DNA of 64,000 nt from contig NZ_CP021422.1 of the NCBI RefSeq assembly GCF_002201475.1, positions 2,170,001-2,234,000 of the forward strand, given 5' to 3'. Source of the DNA: Acutalibacter muris (GTDB lineage Bacteria > Bacillota > Clostridia > Oscillospirales > Acutalibacteraceae). A program made the translations under genes and the position numbers. A model generated the notes under the pieces. That model worked only from the letters and a program-made list of their open reading frames with translations. It did not search any database and was not told where the DNA came from. Positions within the stretch are counted from its first letter, which is position 1, and each line of letters begins with the position of its first letter. Shown piece after piece: positions 62,126 to 64,000 of this stretch.

Positions 62126-63958
62126 TTAGGACAGGTCCATGCCATAGACCTCGCCGATGTAGGCGGGATCATAGCCGTCGAAGCCCTGGACCTCGATGTT
62201 CTTATCGTACTGAGCCTGCCAGGCAGCCAGGATATCGTCGATATTGTTATCCTCGCAGGTCTTGACAGCCTCCTCCAGCAGCTTGTTGAACTCGGCCTCG
62301 TCCTTAGCCATCAGGATCTGGGGCAGGCGTACCTGCAGCTCATCCTGAACAGCCTTCAGCTTGATGCCCAGGTCCTCCTGAGGATCGAGCACGTTGGTCA
62401 GGCCGGTGTTCTGGTCGGTGATGAACTTGGTGCCCTCATGGGGATTCTCCTTGCTCTGGGAGAACAGGTCGGCCTGCAGAGAGACAACCCAGTTACGCTT
62501 ATCAGCGGGCTGCTGCTCGTTAACAGCAAACTTGATAGCATCGATGTAGTCGGAGTTGGCGGGCTGAGTCCAGATCCATGCGCCGGCAGCGTTCATCTCG
62601 TCAGAGGTGATGTCAGCATAGGGCTTGGTCAGCTTCGGAATACCGTTCTCGTCGGTGCCGTCCCAGAGGCCGCCCTCCGGACCGTACAGAATCTCCTTAG
62701 AGCCCTGCTCGGAAACCCAATAGGCAAACAGGTCGAATATACGCTGGGGACGCTCGGCAGCGGTGGTGATAACGTTGACGTTCCAGCCAATAACGCCGTT
62801 CTCGTCGCCGTAGCAGACCTTGACGTCCTCGCTAGCCTTGGGGAACATGGGGAAGTCCTTGGTGATCTCGCTGTTTGGATCGCCCAGAACCTCGTAAGAA
62901 ACCTCGCCGTTGGAGTTCTCGCGGGTAACGCGGCGGAAGTTGTTGGAGTCGTCCTGAGAGAAGTCATACCACATCAGGGCGGGACGGCCGTTGGTCATCT
63001 TCTCCTCCCACATGGTACCGTCGTCGGTGAACTCCTCAGCGGACCACAGGCCCTCGTTGAACCACTGGTTTGCGGTCTTCAGAGCCTCAACGAACATGGG
63101 CTCGCGCACGCAGATCTCCAGCTTGCCGTTCTCCTGAGTGAAGTACTGCTCCACCAGGTTGCGGGCGCCCATGGAGCGGTAGAACTGCTGATAGATATAG
63201 AAGCCGTTGTTGGTGTTCGTGGTGGCGAAGGGGATGATGCTCTGGCCGGTGTAGGAGTTCAGATTGGCCTCCTTGACCTTCACGCAGTAGTCGTGCAGGT
63301 CCTGCATGGTGTTCAGCGGAGGAGACCCAACATCCTCATAGGTCTGAGTGTTGATGATCCAGCCATAGTTGCCGCCGGTGGCCACTGCCTCAGAGCCGCG
63401 GGCCCAGTTGGGGACGCCGTACAGCTTGCCGTCGACCTTCTGCAGTTCCCTGGAAACCTCAGAGATGTCCTCCTTGAAGGTGCAGCCATCATACATGAAC
63501 TGCTCGATCTCCACCAGGGCGCCGGCACGGGCAGCGCTGTTCAGCACACGGCCGCGGTCCAGAATCATGGAGTCGGGCAGGTCGCCGCCGGTCAGCATGA
63601 TGTTCAACTTGGAGTCGGGGTCAGCGTCGGGCTTGGAGAACTCCACGTCCACGTTAAACTTCTCGCCCCAATACTTGGAGGCGGCGTCAACGCCCCAATC
63701 CTTGATGCCCGCCCAGTCATAGTACCAGTAGCAGGTAAAGGCATAGAACTCGTCGGTGGGGTCGGGCCCCTGAGAAACATTGCTGGGCTCGGAGTCGTCT
63801 CCGCCCTCGGTGCTGCTATCGCCGCCCTCGGTGCTGGCGGTAGAGCCGGTAGAGCTGTTGCCGCCGCTGGAGCTGTTGTTGCCGCTATCGCCGCAGGCCG
63901 CGAAAACGCCTACGATCATAGCCAGAGCCAGCAGCAGGGCCAAAATTCTCTTGCTCAT
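62126..63958 (-). CDS. ABC transporter extracellular solute-binding lipoprotein
   Basis: 610 residues. The lipoprotein signal peptide (MSKRILALLLALAMIVGVFA, lipobox FAAC with Cys 22) is followed by a Ser/Gly/Glu-rich linker (SSSGGNSSTGSTASTEGG) and a family-1-type binding protein (ILDRGRVLNSAARAGALVEI, GVPNWARGSEAVATGGNYGW). Such proteins usually bind oligosaccharides. Permease genes are not in the window; they may lie to the right. Start chosen at ATG 63958 after AGGAGG. Confidence 0.9.
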   Translation of the reverse strand: MSKRILALLLALAMIVGVFAACGDSGNNSSSGGNSSTGSTASTEGGDSSTEGGDDSEPSNVSQGPDPTDEFYAFTCYWYYDWAGIKDWGVDAASKYWGEKFNVDVEFSKPDADPDSKLNIMLTGGDLPDSMILDRGRVLNSAARAGALVEIEQFMYDGCTFKEDISEVSRELQKVDGKLYGVPNWARGSEAVATGGNYGWIINTQTYEDVGSPPLNTMQDLHDYCVKVKEANLNSYTGQSIIPFATTNTNNGFYIYQQFYRSMGARNLVEQYFTQENGKLEICVREPMFVEALKTANQWFNEGLWSAEEFTDDGTMWEEKMTNGRPALMWYDFSQDDSNNFRRVTRENSNGEVSYEVLGDPNSEITKDFPMFPKASEDVKVCYGDENGVIGWNVNVITTAAERPQRIFDLFAYWVSEQGSKEILYGPEGGLWDGTDENGIPKLTKPYADITSDEMNAAGAWIWTQPANSDYIDAIKFAVNEQQPADKRNWVVSLQADLFSQSKENPHEGTKFITDQNTGLTNVLDPQEDLGIKLKAVQDELQVRLPQILMAKDEAEFNKLLEEAVKTCEDNNIDDILAAWQAQYDKNIEVQGFDGYDPAYIGEVYGMDLS

Positions 63959-64000
63959 TGTTTTTCGTCCTCCTATAGACAAATTTTATTTCATTCAGGC

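Overview
The window comes from a Gram-positive, endospore-forming member of the Clostridia, probably an Oscillospirales-type gut bacterium. The evidence is the YabO/YabP/YabQ/DivIC/YabR and SpoVB-like cluster, a SAM-I riboswitch on metK, Firmicutes-type HPF, GreA and LuxS, and a GC-rich backbone with strong AGGAGG ribosome binding sites. No taxonomic search was possible, so this is inference from gene content.

About the first 28 kb is accessory DNA, stacked and partly decayed. 1-1125 holds the end of a secreted or membrane-protein gene cut by the window edge. 1248-8963 is bounded by two 3'-end fragments of a tRNA-Trp gene. It carries a broken tyrosine integrase, a BceRSAB-like two-component system with its ABC transporter, and an MNT/HEPN toxin-antitoxin pair whose HEPN gene has a stop codon. 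9068-11945 is an IS66-family element with 24-bp inverted ends; its transposase is broken and its TnpB-type gene is fused to five zinc-ribbon modules. 12.1-15.7 kb holds an ArdA-like gene, remnants of phage head genes (portal and a DUF6148-like connector protein) and an intact HicAB module. 15.7-22.7 kb is an Agr-type quorum-sensing island: LytTR response regulator, AgrC-like kinase interrupted by one stop codon, AgrB and a 39-residue AgrD. On the opposite strand lies an operon for a secreted protein and two FtsX-type permeases. Matching 21-bp-period repeats upstream of agrB and of the secreted-protein gene suggest that one regulator controls both. 23-28 kb is a patchwork of truncated conjugative-element genes (ICE sigma factor, ParB, Tn916-type integrase, xis remnant, TnpV, large serine recombinase, second ParB) ending at the 3' end of lysS. 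The lysS 3' part looks compositionally different from the rest of that gene.

From 28 kb on, most of the sequence is chromosomal backbone. It contains lysS-greA, a spore-type cell wall hydrolase, luxS, a GH3 beta-glucosidase, an 862-residue protein of unknown function, metK with its riboswitch, rarA, AraC and LysR regulators, a MATE gene with an internal deletion and an aldo/keto reductase. A damaged Ser-rich/SUKH-like locus follows at 45.1-48.0 kb, then a PadR operon, a cation:proton antiporter, an rRNA methyltransferase, hpf, fumarate hydratase alpha, the sporulation/divIC cluster, a split transketolase, a MATE pump and an ABC solute-binding lipoprotein. Three copies of a modular palindromic repeat lie just downstream of stop codons in this backbone.

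The most interesting items are the putative Agr regulon, the zinc-ribbon/TnpB fusion in the IS66 element, the dispersed modular hairpin repeat, the recombination junctions (permease fused to a phage gene, lysS mosaic) and the Ser-rich/SUKH-like locus. Many genes carry single stops or frameshifts. Some could be assembly errors, but their concentration in accessory DNA argues for real decay.
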